Assembly: GCA_944322175.1 (NCBI GenBank)
Contig: CALUOB010000001.1
Span: forward strand, 62,001-126,000
Direction: 5' to 3'
Source of the DNA: an uncultured Coriobacteriaceae bacterium
GTDB taxonomy: Bacteria; Actinomycetota; Coriobacteriia; Coriobacteriales; Coriobacteriaceae
Length of the DNA stretch: 64,000 bases
The notes under the pieces are model-generated. The model was given only the letters and a program-made list of their open reading frames with translations. It was not told where the DNA came from and made no database searches. A program made the translations under genes and the position numbers. Below, piece by piece: positions 1 through 8,856 of this stretch. The number at the start of each line of letters is the position of its first letter. Position 1 is the first letter of the stretch.

Positions 1-468
1 AACCTCGTGTGGCAGGGCATCGGCTGGAAGGCCCTCGAGAACGGCCAGACTCACAAGCTCTACGCGGTCGACATGGTTCTCCCCTGGATCTCCCACATCG
101 TCTGCTCGTTCATCCCGACGTTTGTCATCGTGTACTTCGGTCAGGACATGGTCGACGTGATCATGAACAGCCTGCCCATGGACGGTCTGCCCATGAAGAC
201 GCTGTTCGCGGTCGGCTCGCTTCTTCCCTGCGTCGGTATCGCGATCCTGCTCAAGCAGGTTATCGCCAAGCCCACTGATTTCCTGACGTTCTTCTTCGGC
301 TTCACGCTCGCTGCGGTCATGGGGTGCAACCTCATCGCCTGCTCCGCCATCGCCTGCTTCTTCGCGCTGATCAGCTTCCAGATCTCCACGATGAAGAGCA
401 AGCTCGATCGCGTGGGCACCGCTGGCGCCATTACCGCCGGAGACGACGATGACGAGGAGGACATCTAA
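1..468 (+). CDS. PTS mannose/fructose/sorbose-family IIC component (3' part)
   Basis: This is the C-terminal ~155 residues of a sugar-specific membrane permease subunit (EIIC) of the mannose-family phosphotransferase system; the reading frame is open from base 1, so the start lies outside the window. Several hydrophobic helices are visible, and the protein ends in a short acidic tail (DDDDEEDI). The IID gene starts 2 bases after its stop, which is the standard order in this PTS family and identifies it well. With the GH32 fructanase downstream, fructose is a reasonable substrate, but mannose-family systems also carry glucose, mannose or sorbose, so the sugar is inferred. Confidence 0.88.
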   Translation, partial: NLVWQGIGWKALENGQTHKLYAVDMVLPWISHIVCSFIPTFVIVYFGQDMVDVIMNSLPMDGLPMKTLFAVGSLLPCVGIAILLKQVIAKPTDFLTFFFGFTLAAVMGCNLIACSAIACFFALISFQISTMKSKLDRVGTAGAITAGDDDDEEDI

Positions 469-470
469 TC

Positions 471-1307
471 ATGGCTGAGTACAACAAGAAAGTATCCAAG
501 AAGGCACTCGCCAAGTCCTTCCGCAACTGGTACTACGGCAACCTGACCTGCTTCTCGCAGGAGCACATGCAGACCTTCGGCTACCTGGTCTCGATGCTCC
601 CGATCGTCGAGGATCTTTACGAGAAGAAGGAAGATCAGGTCAAGGCACTTCAGACCTATTCCGCGTTCTTCAACACCGAGCCTCAGATCGGCTCCATGAT
701 CGTCGGTGTCACGGTCGGCCTCGAAGAGGCCCGCGCCAACGGCGAGGCCATTGACGACGAGACCATCAACGGCATTCGCGCCGGCCTCATGGGCCCGCTC
801 GCCGGCATCGGCGACTCGCTCATCGTCGGCACGCTCATCCCGATCCTGCTCGGCATCGCCATGGGCCTTGCCCAGGGCGGCTCGGTTCTCGGCCCGATCT
901 TCTACATCGTGGTGTGGAACCTGCTCGCGTACTTCGGCATGCGCCTGGCGTACTACCGCGGCTACGACCTCGGCGGCGCTGCGGTTGAGGCCCTCGTCGG
1001 CCCCAACGCCACCGCGCTGCGCGACTCCATCGTCATGGTCGGCACCATGGTCATCGGCGCCGTTGCCGCAACCTGGGTCTCCATCTCCACGGTGCTCGAG
1101 CTCCCCGGCGGCGGCACGCTCCAGGGCACGCTCGACGGCATCTATCCCAAGCTGCTCCCGCTCATCTTCACGGTCTTCTGCTGGTGGCTCATGGCCAAGA
1201 AGAAGGTTAGCCCGATCATCACGATGCTCATCCTGCTCGTGATCGCCTTCATCGGCGCGGCAGTCGGCTTCTTCGGCGCCGCCACGATCGCGGCCCCGAC
1301 CGCGTAA
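471..1307 (+). CDS. PTS mannose/fructose/sorbose-family IID component
   Basis: A 278-residue EIID subunit that works with IIC as the membrane channel of a mannose-family PTS. The N-terminus (KKALAKSFRNWYYGNLTCFS) and the central GPLAGIGDSLIVGTLIPI segment are typical of the family, followed by a hydrophobic C-terminal half with several membrane spans. The length is that of normal IID proteins. It starts 2 bases after the IIC stop and is the last gene of that operon, because a strong hairpin follows about 40 bases after the stop. Together with the extracellular fructanase at 2044-6294 the arrangement resembles levF-levG-sacC of Bacillus, which supports fructose uptake; that is inference from context. 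Confidence 0.93.
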   Translation: MAEYNKKVSKKALAKSFRNWYYGNLTCFSQEHMQTFGYLVSMLPIVEDLYEKKEDQVKALQTYSAFFNTEPQIGSMIVGVTVGLEEARANGEAIDDETINGIRAGLMGPLAGIGDSLIVGTLIPILLGIAMGLAQGGSVLGPIFYIVVWNLLAYFGMRLAYYRGYDLGGAAVEALVGPNATALRDSIVMVGTMVIGAVAATWVSISTVLELPGGGTLQGTLDGIYPKLLPLIFTVFCWWLMAKKKVSPIITMLILLVIAFIGAAVGFFGAATIAAPTA

Positions 1308-1344
1308 CCACTTCGGCGAACGGAGCGCTTGGCGCTCGGTCCGC

Positions 1345-1382
1345 ACGGGGCCGCAGGCGCTAGACTTGCGGCCCCGTTCTTG
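1345..1382 (+). terminator. Intrinsic terminator after the PTS operon
   Basis: An 11-bp perfect stem (acggggccgca at 1345-1355 with tgcggccccgt at 1367-1377), an 11-nt loop and a short T-rich tail (tcttgtat). It lies 38 bases after the IID stop. Confidence 0.75.
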
Positions 1383-1487
1383 TATCAGGGGCGCCTCGAG
1401 GAATCTCCGAGCCGCGGGGCGCCCGACCCAAATAGTAAAACATCCAGGCACGGCGGCAAAGTCGCCGGCGTCGCAAAGGAGTCTGTC

Positions 1488-1856
1488 ATGCTCAAGCCCC
1501 TCGACACATCAGGCTGGTCGCGCCAGGACATCATCCGCGAGGCGAGCATGCAGTCGGCGGCGCTCGCACGCCTGGGCGTCTGGAAGCGCTTGGCCTACTC
1601 GTTCGTGGCCATCGGCTTCATCCTCGGCCTCTGGGGAGCCAACACGTCCAATACGGCCGCCATGGTAGGCGGCGTGGCGTGCCTGGTGATCGGAGGCTTT
1701 GCCTCGGTGGTTCTCACGGTGGGAACGAGCCGCGGCAAGAAGAACGTCGAGGCCATGCTCACCGTGGCCGGCATCGACGTTGACGAGCTCCTAAAGCCGC
1801 GCAGCAAGGCGGACGTGGAGCGCGCGCGGGCCGAGAAGAACGTCAAGGCTCGTTAG
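1488..1856 (+). CDS. Small two-span membrane protein, unknown function
   Basis: A 122-residue protein not assigned to a known family. ATG at 1488 is chosen because AAAGGA lies 7 bases upstream; the frame is open further upstream but that part runs through the terminator. Two hydrophobic segments are clear (about residues 30-50 and 55-80), with a charged C-terminal cytoplasmic-looking tail rich in Lys, Arg and Glu (ELLKPRSKADVERARAEK). It sits alone between the PTS terminator and the fructanase gene, in the same direction. It could be co-transcribed with the fructanase or be independent; nothing in the sequence settles this. Confidence 0.7.
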   Translation: MLKPLDTSGWSRQDIIREASMQSAALARLGVWKRLAYSFVAIGFILGLWGANTSNTAAMVGGVACLVIGGFASVVLTVGTSRGKKNVEAMLTVAGIDVDELLKPRSKADVERARAEKNVKAR

Positions 1857-1946
1857 CATGCCGGGCGCCGGGCACTTACCTTGGCACAGGATGACGGCGC
1901 GCTTCTGACGCGCGGCAACTTATTTTCAGCTGCACTGAATGACAGG

Positions 1947-2004
1947 GGCAAGGAGACCTTGCCTAGGGACCGCTTTGCTTCGGGAGCACCTGCTGGAGCA
2001 AAGC
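1947..2004 (+). promoter_or_regulatory. Two hairpins in the fructanase 5' leader
   Basis: Before the ribosome site there is a tight hairpin (ggcaagg-aga-ccttgcc, 1947-1963) and a second stem (gctttgct 1972-1979 with agcaaagc 1997-2004). They do not match the ribonucleic antiterminator consensus of SacT/LicT as far as I can see. A role in leader RNA regulation is possible but unproven. Confidence 0.35.
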
Positions 2005-2043
2005 ACGAGAAGAACGAACGGACAGAAACAGAACGGAGGTAAG

Positions 2044-5000
2044 ATGAACGGACGAAGAATAGCATGGGGCACAGCGGCGACGCTCGCCATCGTGGCCGGT
2101 CTCTCGCTCCCGGCTCCCGTGCTGGCGGAGCCCGAGGTTGTGGAGACAGCCGTGACTGACGTAGCCCAGGAACCCAGCGAAACGGATGACGTGACTGCCG
2201 AGGTGGACGGCCTTTCGCAGGAGGCGGAGGCTCTTTCGCAGGAGGCGGCGCCCGCCGCTGACGGCGAGGAGAGCACGGAAGAGGCTTCCGAGAAAGACGC
2301 AAAGGCGGACGACGATGCCGAAGCCGCAGAGGACGGTGCCTTCGAGAGCAACCTGACGGGTGATTATAAGGAGTTTGGCACCGGCGAGACGACCGAGACC
2401 GCCGGCGGGCTTCGCGTGGCATCGACGGGCGGCGACTACATGGTTCGCTGGCAGGACGAGGGTGCGTCCCTCGGTGACATGGTCTACTCGGCGGACGTGT
2501 CCTTCGAGAGCGCCGACGTGGATGGCGCCGCGTCGCTCGTGCTTCACAGCGACGATGGCGACCTCGGCGCCATGCAGTCCTACGTGGCGAACGTGAACCC
2601 CAAGACAGGCGAGTGCCGACTCTTCAAGTTTGAGCAGACGGCCAACGAGGGACGCATTTCCTACAACATGCTGACGCCCATCCAGCTGGGCGCGAGCGTC
2701 TCTGACACCTTCCATTTGAGCGTCACGACCATCGGCAAGCACATGGTCTTCTCGGTGTCCTACGAGGACGCCGAGGGCAACACCGTCACCAAGACGGCGA
2801 GCACGGCGGACTACACGCTCGGCACGGCCGACAACAACGAAGAGGTCTACGCGCACTACGGTCAGAACACCGCCCTGCGCGAGGGCTACTGCGGCCTGCT
2901 CTCGTTCAACGCTGACGTGACGTACCAGAACGTGACGGCTACGCCGCTCACCGAGAGCAACACCCCGCAGCTCACGAGCCTCAACATCACGGGCGATACG
3001 GTCGACATGCCCTTCGCGTTCCAGGACACGGCTTACGTGTACGTGGGGTACGTGCGCAACTCGGCCGATAGCGTGAAAATTGTCTACGAGACGACCAACG
3101 CGGACGCGTGCGTGAGCGTGGCCGACGCGGAGGGGAACGTTTACGAGCCCAAGGGCGGCACTGTGTCCGTTCCCGTAACCAACCGCGGGACCGACGCGCG
3201 CAACGAGGGCCTCAATCAGTATTCCCTCACGGTCAAGGATCCCGATACGGGGGCTGTTGCGGTTTACCAGCTGCGCGTTTTCTGCGAGGGGCCGGACGAC
3301 ACGTATTACTACGAGGATCAGCGCGACCAGTACCACTACAGCGTCAAGAACGGCTGGGGCAACGACCCGTGCGGCCTCGTGAAGACCTCCGACGGCGTGT
3401 ACCACTTCTACTACCAGGCCTATACCGACACCGACTGGGGCCCCATGCACTGGGGGTACGCCACCAGCAAGGATCTGGTGCATTGGGAGGAGCAGCCGAT
3501 CGCCCTCTACCCGGACGAGTACGGCGCGCAGTTCTCCGGTTGCGGCGTGTACGCCGACCACACTACGGCGCCCGAGATCTTTGACGAGGGCGAGGAGGGC
3601 ATGGTCTTCATCGTCACGGCCAACGGCCGCGAGGGACAGGACGGCAAGCAGCGCCTGACGCTCGCCTATGCGAAGTACGACCCGTCAAAGGAGACCATGG
3701 GCGCGTACCAGAAGTACGACGACGTCCTTCTCGACTACAGCACCGACGACATCATCACACCCGCCGATGGCGCCTTCCGCGACCCCAAGGTCTTCCGCTT
3801 CGACGGCAAGTGGTTCCTTATCGTGGCCGGCGGCCCCGTGCGCTTCTACTCCTCCGACGACCTCGTTCACTGGAAGGGCGAGAGCTATCTCAACGAGCCG
3901 GGGACCGAGAACCACGTGTACACCGAGTGCCCCGACCTCTACCCTGTTAAGGCCGAGGACGGCACCGTCAAGTGGATCCTCTCCCGCGGCGGTACGAGCT
4001 ACAAGGTCGGCGAGTTCGAGAACGTGGGCCACACCAACGTCGAGGGCGGCCAGTACGCCTTCGTGCAGGACAAGGGCACGCCCGACTACACGATGAACTT
4101 CGGACGCGACGCCTACGCCGCGATGACCTACTTCAACGCGGGCAGCGACTTCGGCACGTCGGGCAGCGTCAACTGCCCGGAGCTTGTCGCCATGAACTGG
4201 ATGAACACCTGGGACTACAACAAGCTCGTTCAGAACACCGGCAACTGGCGCTTCAACGGTACCTACAACCTTCCCGTCAAGCTGGGCCTCACCCAGGACT
4301 CGGACGGCGCGTACCGGCTCACGCAGGATCCGGTCGACAGCCTCGATGGCCTACGCGACGAGAGCGGCAAGGTGACCGTTGACGGGCTGAAGCTCGGCAA
4401 AGACGATGCGGTGACTCCGATCGACTTCAACGGGACCTCCTACGAGATCGAGGCTACGTTCACGCCCGAGAAGGGCGAGCAGCCTACCGTGGGCTTTGAC
4501 GTGCGCGTGGGCGCAGGCCAGAAGACGCGGGTTTCCTACGACTTTGCCACGGACACCATCACGCTCGACCGCAGCAAGTCCGGCTCCATCCTGAACGATG
4601 CGTTCGCCCAGCCGCGCTCCCAGGCAAACGTCGACCACAACGAGGACGGGTCCGTGACCCTGCATGTGTACGTGGACCGCATGAGCATCGAGGTGTTCAC
4701 CGGCGACTACGTTGCCGCCGGAGCCAACCAGATCTTCCCGTCGCCGCTGGCGGACGGTCTGCAGGCGTTCAGCGAGAACGGCACCGCCACACTCGATGCG
4801 ACGGTGTACCCGCTCAAGACCATCTGGGGCGACGAGCAGACGGGCACCCCGAGCTCCTCTGCCCAGAGCATTGGTCTTTCTCGCGACACGGTGACGGGCT
4901 ATGCGGGTACCACGGCGGACATCAGCGCGTGGGTGTCTCCCGCCGCTGCTCCGCAGGACCTGACGATCAAATCGAGCGATCCTTCCGTCGCATCTGCCGA

Positions 5001-6294
5001 GCAGACCGAGGGTGGGCTGCGCGTGACGTGCAACGCCCGCGGTACCGCCACGATCACCGTGGCGAGCAAGAGCGACCCGAGCGTGAGCCGCGATATCACG
5101 GTGAGCGTGTACGAGGGCGAGCTCCAGACCAACGTCGCAGGCGTTTCTCGACCGACGGGTGCATTCTACGTCGACGGATCGGTGCTCCACGTGAACGGCG
5201 TGGGCGCCAACAGCTTCCTGTTCTCGAGCGAGAAGTACCCGGTGGACGGCCTGACGTACGAGATTGACGTCCACCATAAGACCGGTCTGGAGAACCTCAT
5301 CTTCGGCAGCCAAGTGCAGGACGCCTATCAGGGCTGCTACGCTATCCAGCTCGACGGCAACGGCAAGATTCGCCTGTTCGATTTCAAGGGCGACAAGACG
5401 CTCTACCAGGACGACCACGCGGTTGCGGTTGACCCCGAGGGCAACTACCACGTGAAGATCTCGGTGGAGGGCAAGACCAAGACCATCAAGGTCGAGATCA
5501 ACGGCGAGCAGTACCTTGATTACACGCTCCAGGAAGGGGATCCCGACTACACCGACACCGAGGGCTACGTGGCCATCGGCATGTGGGACTCCGATCAGAC
5601 CACCTTCGAGAACTTCTACGTGGGCGGATCGGCGACCGAGGGCCCCGTCAAGGACCTGCAGGATGCGATCGACGAGGTGACCGACAAGGTCGACGGCCTT
5701 GATTCGTCCGACTACACCGAGGACTCGTGGGCGGCGCTCCAGGAGGCGCTGAAGAACGCCCAGACGGTGCTGGAAGACAAGAACGCTACGAAGACCGATA
5801 TGGCCGAGGCCGCGCAGGCGCTGCGCGACGCGTTCGATGCGCTGGAGAAGGTCGGGTCGAGCGAGGAGCCCGGCGGAGACGAGAAGCCTGGCGGAGACGA
5901 GAAGCCCGGCGACGACCAGAAACCCGGCAGCGGCGACGACCAGAAACCCGGCAGCGGCGACGACCAGAAGCCCGGCAGCGGGGATGACCAGAAGCCCGGC
6001 AGCGGCGACGACCAGAAGCCCGGCAGCGGGGATGACCAGAAGCCCGGCAGCGATAAGCCGGCGGGCGGCAACCAGGGCTCCGGCCAGGGCGGCAGCCAGC
6101 AGACGGGCGGCAGCGGCTCTTCTCAGGGCGGATCTGCATCTGGTTCCGGCCAGACGTCCGGATCGGCCACGGCAGGTGGCCTGCCCTCGACGGGCGATAC
6201 GATCGCCCTTGCGGCGGGCGCTACGGCAGTGGTAGGTGCCGGTGCGCTCGGAGGCGCGTACGTCCTGCGCCGCCGCAAGCGCAACCAGCAGTAA
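2044..6294 (+). CDS. Cell-wall-anchored GH32 fructanase (levanase/exo-inulinase type)
   Basis: A 1416-residue surface enzyme that should release fructose from fructans or sucrose outside the cell. The start at 2044 has a GGAGG site 4 bases upstream. Order of parts: Sec signal peptide (about 1-30), acidic region, a CBM66/laminin-G-like sandwich (about 130-310), the GH32 five-blade propeller with its nucleophile motif GWGNDPCG (Asp441), the RDP motif (Asp580) and the ECPDL acid/base motif (Glu628), a GH32 C-terminal sandwich, a Big_2-like domain (about 960-1025), a second CBM66-like domain (about 1035-1200), a FIVAR-like helical repeat (about 1205-1275), a Pro/Gly/Asp stalk and an LPSTG sortase motif (1380-1384) with a hydrophobic span and RRRKR tail. 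B. subtilis SacC also pairs GH32 with CBM66 and follows a mannose-family PTS. The exact linkage preference cannot be read from sequence. Confidence 0.93.
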   Translation: MNGRRIAWGTAATLAIVAGLSLPAPVLAEPEVVETAVTDVAQEPSETDDVTAEVDGLSQEAEALSQEAAPAADGEESTEEASEKDAKADDDAEAAEDGAFESNLTGDYKEFGTGETTETAGGLRVASTGGDYMVRWQDEGASLGDMVYSADVSFESADVDGAASLVLHSDDGDLGAMQSYVANVNPKTGECRLFKFEQTANEGRISYNMLTPIQLGASVSDTFHLSVTTIGKHMVFSVSYEDAEGNTVTKTASTADYTLGTADNNEEVYAHYGQNTALREGYCGLLSFNADVTYQNVTATPLTESNTPQLTSLNITGDTVDMPFAFQDTAYVYVGYVRNSADSVKIVYETTNADACVSVADAEGNVYEPKGGTVSVPVTNRGTDARNEGLNQYSLTVKDPDTGAVAVYQLRVFCEGPDDTYYYEDQRDQYHYSVKNGWGNDPCGLVKTSDGVYHFYYQAYTDTDWGPMHWGYATSKDLVHWEEQPIALYPDEYGAQFSGCGVYADHTTAPEIFDEGEEGMVFIVTANGREGQDGKQRLTLAYAKYDPSKETMGAYQKYDDVLLDYSTDDIITPADGAFRDPKVFRFDGKWFLIVAGGPVRFYSSDDLVHWKGESYLNEPGTENHVYTECPDLYPVKAEDGTVKWILSRGGTSYKVGEFENVGHTNVEGGQYAFVQDKGTPDYTMNFGRDAYAAMTYFNAGSDFGTSGSVNCPELVAMNWMNTWDYNKLVQNTGNWRFNGTYNLPVKLGLTQDSDGAYRLTQDPVDSLDGLRDESGKVTVDGLKLGKDDAVTPIDFNGTSYEIEATFTPEKGEQPTVGFDVRVGAGQKTRVSYDFATDTITLDRSKSGSILNDAFAQPRSQANVDHNEDGSVTLHVYVDRMSIEVFTGDYVAAGANQIFPSPLADGLQAFSENGTATLDATVYPLKTIWGDEQTGTPSSSAQSIGLSRDTVTGYAGTTADISAWVSPAAAPQDLTIKSSDPSVASAEQTEGGLRVTCNARGTATITVASKSDPSVSRDITVSVYEGELQTNVAGVSRPTGAFYVDGSVLHVNGVGANSFLFSSEKYPVDGLTYEIDVHHKTGLENLIFGSQVQDAYQGCYAIQLDGNGKIRLFDFKGDKTLYQDDHAVAVDPEGNYHVKISVEGKTKTIKVEINGEQYLDYTLQEGDPDYTDTEGYVAIGMWDSDQTTFENFYVGGSATEGPVKDLQDAIDEVTDKVDGLDSSDYTEDSWAALQEALKNAQTVLEDKNATKTDMAEAAQALRDAFDALEKVGSSEEPGGDEKPGGDEKPGDDQKPGSGDDQKPGSGDDQKPGSGDDQKPGSGDDQKPGSGDDQKPGSDKPAGGNQGSGQGGSQQTGGSGSSQGGSASGSGQTSGSATAGGLPSTGDTIALAAGATAVVGAGALGGAYVLRRRKRNQQ
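5911..6051 (+). repeat. 24-bp tandem repeat coding for the wall-spanning stalk
   Basis: Six units of about 24 bp encode DDQKPGSG, preceded by two GGDEKP units. Such Pro/Gly/charged repeats commonly carry a sortase-anchored enzyme through the peptidoglycan. Copy number is likely to vary between strains because the units are nearly identical. Confidence 0.9.
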
Positions 6295-6302
6295 ATGCTG
6301 CG

Positions 6303-6330
6303 AGGCCCGCGTCCAACGCGGCGCGGGCCT
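6303..6330 (+). terminator. Hairpin after the fructanase gene
   Basis: A 9-bp stem (aggcccgcg 6303-6311 with cgcgggcct 6322-6330) starts 8 bases after the stop codon. There is no T-run behind it; instead it runs directly into a second, longer inverted repeat. Confidence 0.5.
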
Positions 6331-6410
6331 GCGCAGGTTGCGAGAGCGAGCAAAGCGGGTGCACGCCTAAGTGCCGAGACGCGCGCCGGCCGCTCTCGCA
6401 ACCTGCGCAG
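6329..6410. repeat. 18-bp perfect inverted repeat with 46-nt spacer
   Basis: The arm ctgcgcaggttgcgagag (6329-6346) is exactly complementary to 6393-6410. It overlaps the previous hairpin by 2 bases, which makes the two stems partly exclusive. It lies in the leader of the following HAD phosphatase gene, 53 bases before its start. Confidence 0.8.
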
Positions 6411-6463
6411 ACATAAGACGGCGCAACGAACAGGGCTGCGCCCTGAGAGAGGCGGAGATCGCG

Positions 6464-7258
6464 ATGAAGACCGTGGTATTCAGCGATATTGACGGCACGC
6501 TCCTCAATTCGGAGCACCAGATCACGCCGCGCACCAAGCGCGCGATCGAGCGGCTCGAGGCATCGGGCACGCCCTTTGTGGTTGTGACGGCGCGCGGCAT
6601 CACGGGCACGTATCCGGTGCTCGAGCAGAGCGGCATCAGCTGCTCGGTCATCACCTACAGCGGCGGCGTCATCTTGGACGAGCAGCGCCGCATCGTCGAT
6701 CATCACGGACTCAGCAAGGCCCAGGCGCAGGAAATCGTGGAGTTTTGCGATGCCGAGGGCTTTGACATGGTGTGGAACGCGTACTCGTTCGAGGACTGGG
6801 TCGTGCCCGACAAGAGCGATGCCCGCGTGCAGAAGGAAGAGTCCATCGTCATGGCCGAAGCGCGCGAGGGGACGATCGCGTCAATCGAGCGTGACGAGGT
6901 GCAGAAGATCCTCTGCATCTGCAATCCCGAGAAGACGCATGAGATCGAGCGCCGTCTCAAGGAGCGCTTTCCCGAGCTTTCGATCGCGCTTTCCGCCGCT
7001 GATCTTATCGAGGTCATGCAGGCGGGTACGACCAAGGCCAGGGCCGTGCGCCGCCTCTGCGACCTGTGGGGCGTCGACCCTGCTGACGCCATTGCATTTG
7101 GCGACAACTACAACGACGTGCCGATGCTCGAGGCGGTGGGGCAGGGCTACCTCATGGCCAACGCGCCGGCTGAGCTTCTCGACCGCCTGCCTTTGCACAC
7201 GGCGAGCAACGACGAGGACGGCATTGCCGCAGCGCTCGAGAAACTCGGGCTTCTGTAG
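6464..7258 (+). CDS. HAD-superfamily (Cof-type, IIB) phosphatase
   Basis: A 264-residue hydrolase expected to dephosphorylate a small metabolite such as a sugar phosphate or flavin phosphate in the cytoplasm. Motif I is FSDIDGTLL at residues 6-14 with the two catalytic Asp residues; motif II is VVVTARG; the C-terminal motif GDNYNDVPML supplies the Mg-binding acids. The cap domain between them is of the C2 type seen in Cof proteins. ATG at 6464 follows a GGAG site; the frame is open upstream only through the inverted-repeat region. The gene stands alone, so the substrate cannot be inferred from neighbours. Confidence 0.9.
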   Translation: MKTVVFSDIDGTLLNSEHQITPRTKRAIERLEASGTPFVVVTARGITGTYPVLEQSGISCSVITYSGGVILDEQRRIVDHHGLSKAQAQEIVEFCDAEGFDMVWNAYSFEDWVVPDKSDARVQKEESIVMAEAREGTIASIERDEVQKILCICNPEKTHEIERRLKERFPELSIALSAADLIEVMQAGTTKARAVRRLCDLWGVDPADAIAFGDNYNDVPMLEAVGQGYLMANAPAELLDRLPLHTASNDEDGIAAALEKLGLL

Positions 7259-7456
7259 GTTCACGGGTGTCTGAGCGTCTGTTTGACGCCTTGCGGGAAA
7301 CTATCAACGTCGTGAAATATTGCCGTTGGCAAATAAACAATTGGAAGGCTTGACCGCACCTTTGTTACACTGGGTGCACGGAATCCGTTGGTCCCTGCGC
7401 CCGTTTTGCGGCATAGCAGTCCGCTGTTCTCGTGCCTCTGAAAGGATTGCAGGACG

Positions 7457-8092
7457 ATGGATGCAGTAATGGAGCTTATGCCGGGCGCCGATAGCGGCTT
7501 TTGCCCTGTTGGCGCACGGCTTTCTGACCTGAAGCGCGCTTTGCGGGCGTGTGCCGCAACTGCGGCGCAGCATCTTGGCGATGCGATTGCCGAGCACCGC
7601 GCGAGCGCGCCTGTTGGTGATGCCCCCGACACGGGGGCGGAGGAAGAGAACGTGGACTACGAGGACGTTGCGAAAAAACTGATCGTGTACTCGCGATCCC
7701 TCGCCAAGGGGTCGCTCAGTACCGTGCGCGGCGCGAGCATGGGCGAGGAGCCGGTGCTCCAGTACCTCTCCAAGATCGAGGGCGGCGTTGCCCCGTCCGA
7801 GATCGCCAAGCGCTTGGGGTACTCGCGTGCTCGCATGTCCCACATCCTCAACAGCCTCGAAAAGAAGGGCTACATCGAGCGGATTCCCGACGTCAACGAC
7901 AGGCGCCGCGTCATCGTGTGGATCACGGTCGAGGGCAAAGAGCGCGCCCAGGAGAAGGACGACGCCAGCGCTAAGGCGCTTGCCAAGCAGCTCGAGGCCC
8001 TGGGAGAGAACGACGCCACCGAGCTCGTGCGCATTCTCAACAAAGCCTACAGCATCACCTACGACCAGGACGACTACCTGAACAACCTGTAA
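7457..8092 (+). CDS. MarR-family winged-helix transcription regulator
   Basis: A 211-residue protein with a central MarR-like winged helix: EGGVAPSEIAKRLGYSRARMSHILNSLEKKGYIERIPDVNDRRRVIVWIT contains the recognition helix and the D-x-R-R-R wing typical of the family. The first ~70 residues are an Ala-rich extension not found in minimal MarR proteins, and the C-terminal helices (KQLEALGENDATELVRILNKA) fit the dimer interface. ATG at 7457 is preceded by GAAAGG. The gene is monocistronic between the HAD gene and hpt, so its target and ligand are unknown. Confidence 0.85.
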   Translation: MDAVMELMPGADSGFCPVGARLSDLKRALRACAATAAQHLGDAIAEHRASAPVGDAPDTGAEEENVDYEDVAKKLIVYSRSLAKGSLSTVRGASMGEEPVLQYLSKIEGGVAPSEIAKRLGYSRARMSHILNSLEKKGYIERIPDVNDRRRVIVWITVEGKERAQEKDDASAKALAKQLEALGENDATELVRILNKAYSITYDQDDYLNNL

Positions 8093-8261
8093 CGGTCGTG
8101 CCGTAGCTCTCGGTCGGCCGTTCTTCTCGCCCCGCCGCCGGGAGAAGCGCCCTCGGGGCGCGCCTACGGCGAGCGGGGCCGCGACGCCGCAAATCGGCTC
8201 ACTCCCGCGCGTGTTCTCCTGCCAAAACGCATGCTTATCCGCAACGTCGGATTGTTGGTCC

Positions 8262-8270
8262 TGCTACACT
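8262..8270 (+). promoter_or_regulatory. Extended -10 promoter element of hpt-ftsH
   Basis: TGCTACACT is an extended -10 (TGn plus TACACT) 36 bases before the hpt start. No good -35 hexamer is seen 17 bases upstream, as is usual for extended -10 promoters. The same nine bases recur at 52171-52179 before the ECF ATPase gene. Confidence 0.5.
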
Positions 8271-8305
8271 AGGAAGGTCCATAGCATGAGCAGGAAGGTA
8301 CGGGC

Positions 8306-8854
8306 ATGAACGATCTGCATCCCGATGTTGAGAAAGTGCTGTTCTCAGAGGACGACATCAAGGATATCGTGGCGCGTCTGGGCGCCGAGATCACAAAGGA
8401 CTACGAGGGCAAGGACCTGGTGCTTATCGCCGTGCTGCGCGGCGCCGTGGTGTTTATGGGCGACCTCATGCGCGCCATCGACCGCCCGCTCGCCATCGAC
8501 TTCATGGCGGTCTCGAGCTACGGCGCGGCCGCCAAGAGCTCGGGCATCGTGCGCATCGTCAAGGACCTCGACATGGACATCAAGGGCCGCGACGTGCTGA
8601 TCGTCGAGGACATTCTCGACTCGGGCCTCACGCTCAAGTACCTCATCAAGAACCTCTCCGCGCGCAAGCCCGCCTCCATCGAGGTGGCCGCGTTCCTATG
8701 GAAAGACATCGCCGGCAAGCAGGCCGCCATCAACCCCAAGTACGTGGGCGCCCACTGCCCCGACGAGTTCATCGTGGGGTACGGCCTCGACTTTGCCGAG
8801 CGCTACCGCAACCTGCCCTATGTGGGCGTGCTCAAACCGGAGGTTTACGCGTAA
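8306..8854 (+). CDS. hpt: Hypoxanthine phosphoribosyltransferase
   Basis: A 182-residue purine salvage enzyme that makes IMP (and usually GMP) from hypoxanthine or guanine and PRPP. The PRPP-binding loop is VLIVEDILDSGLTL, with the acidic pair followed by the D-S-G-x-T phosphate loop, and AVLRGAVVFMGDL carries the early pyrophosphate-binding segment; the C-terminal VGYGLDFAERYRNLPYVGVL is highly characteristic of bacterial Hpt. It lies 2 bases upstream of ftsH, the classic hpt-ftsH order of Gram-positive bacteria, so both are likely to share the promoter at about 8265. Confidence 0.97.
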   Translation: MNDLHPDVEKVLFSEDDIKDIVARLGAEITKDYEGKDLVLIAVLRGAVVFMGDLMRAIDRPLAIDFMAVSSYGAAAKSSGIVRIVKDLDMDIKGRDVLIVEDILDSGLTLKYLIKNLSARKPASIEVAAFLWKDIAGKQAAINPKYVGAHCPDEFIVGYGLDFAERYRNLPYVGVLKPEVYA

Positions 8855-8856
8855 GC

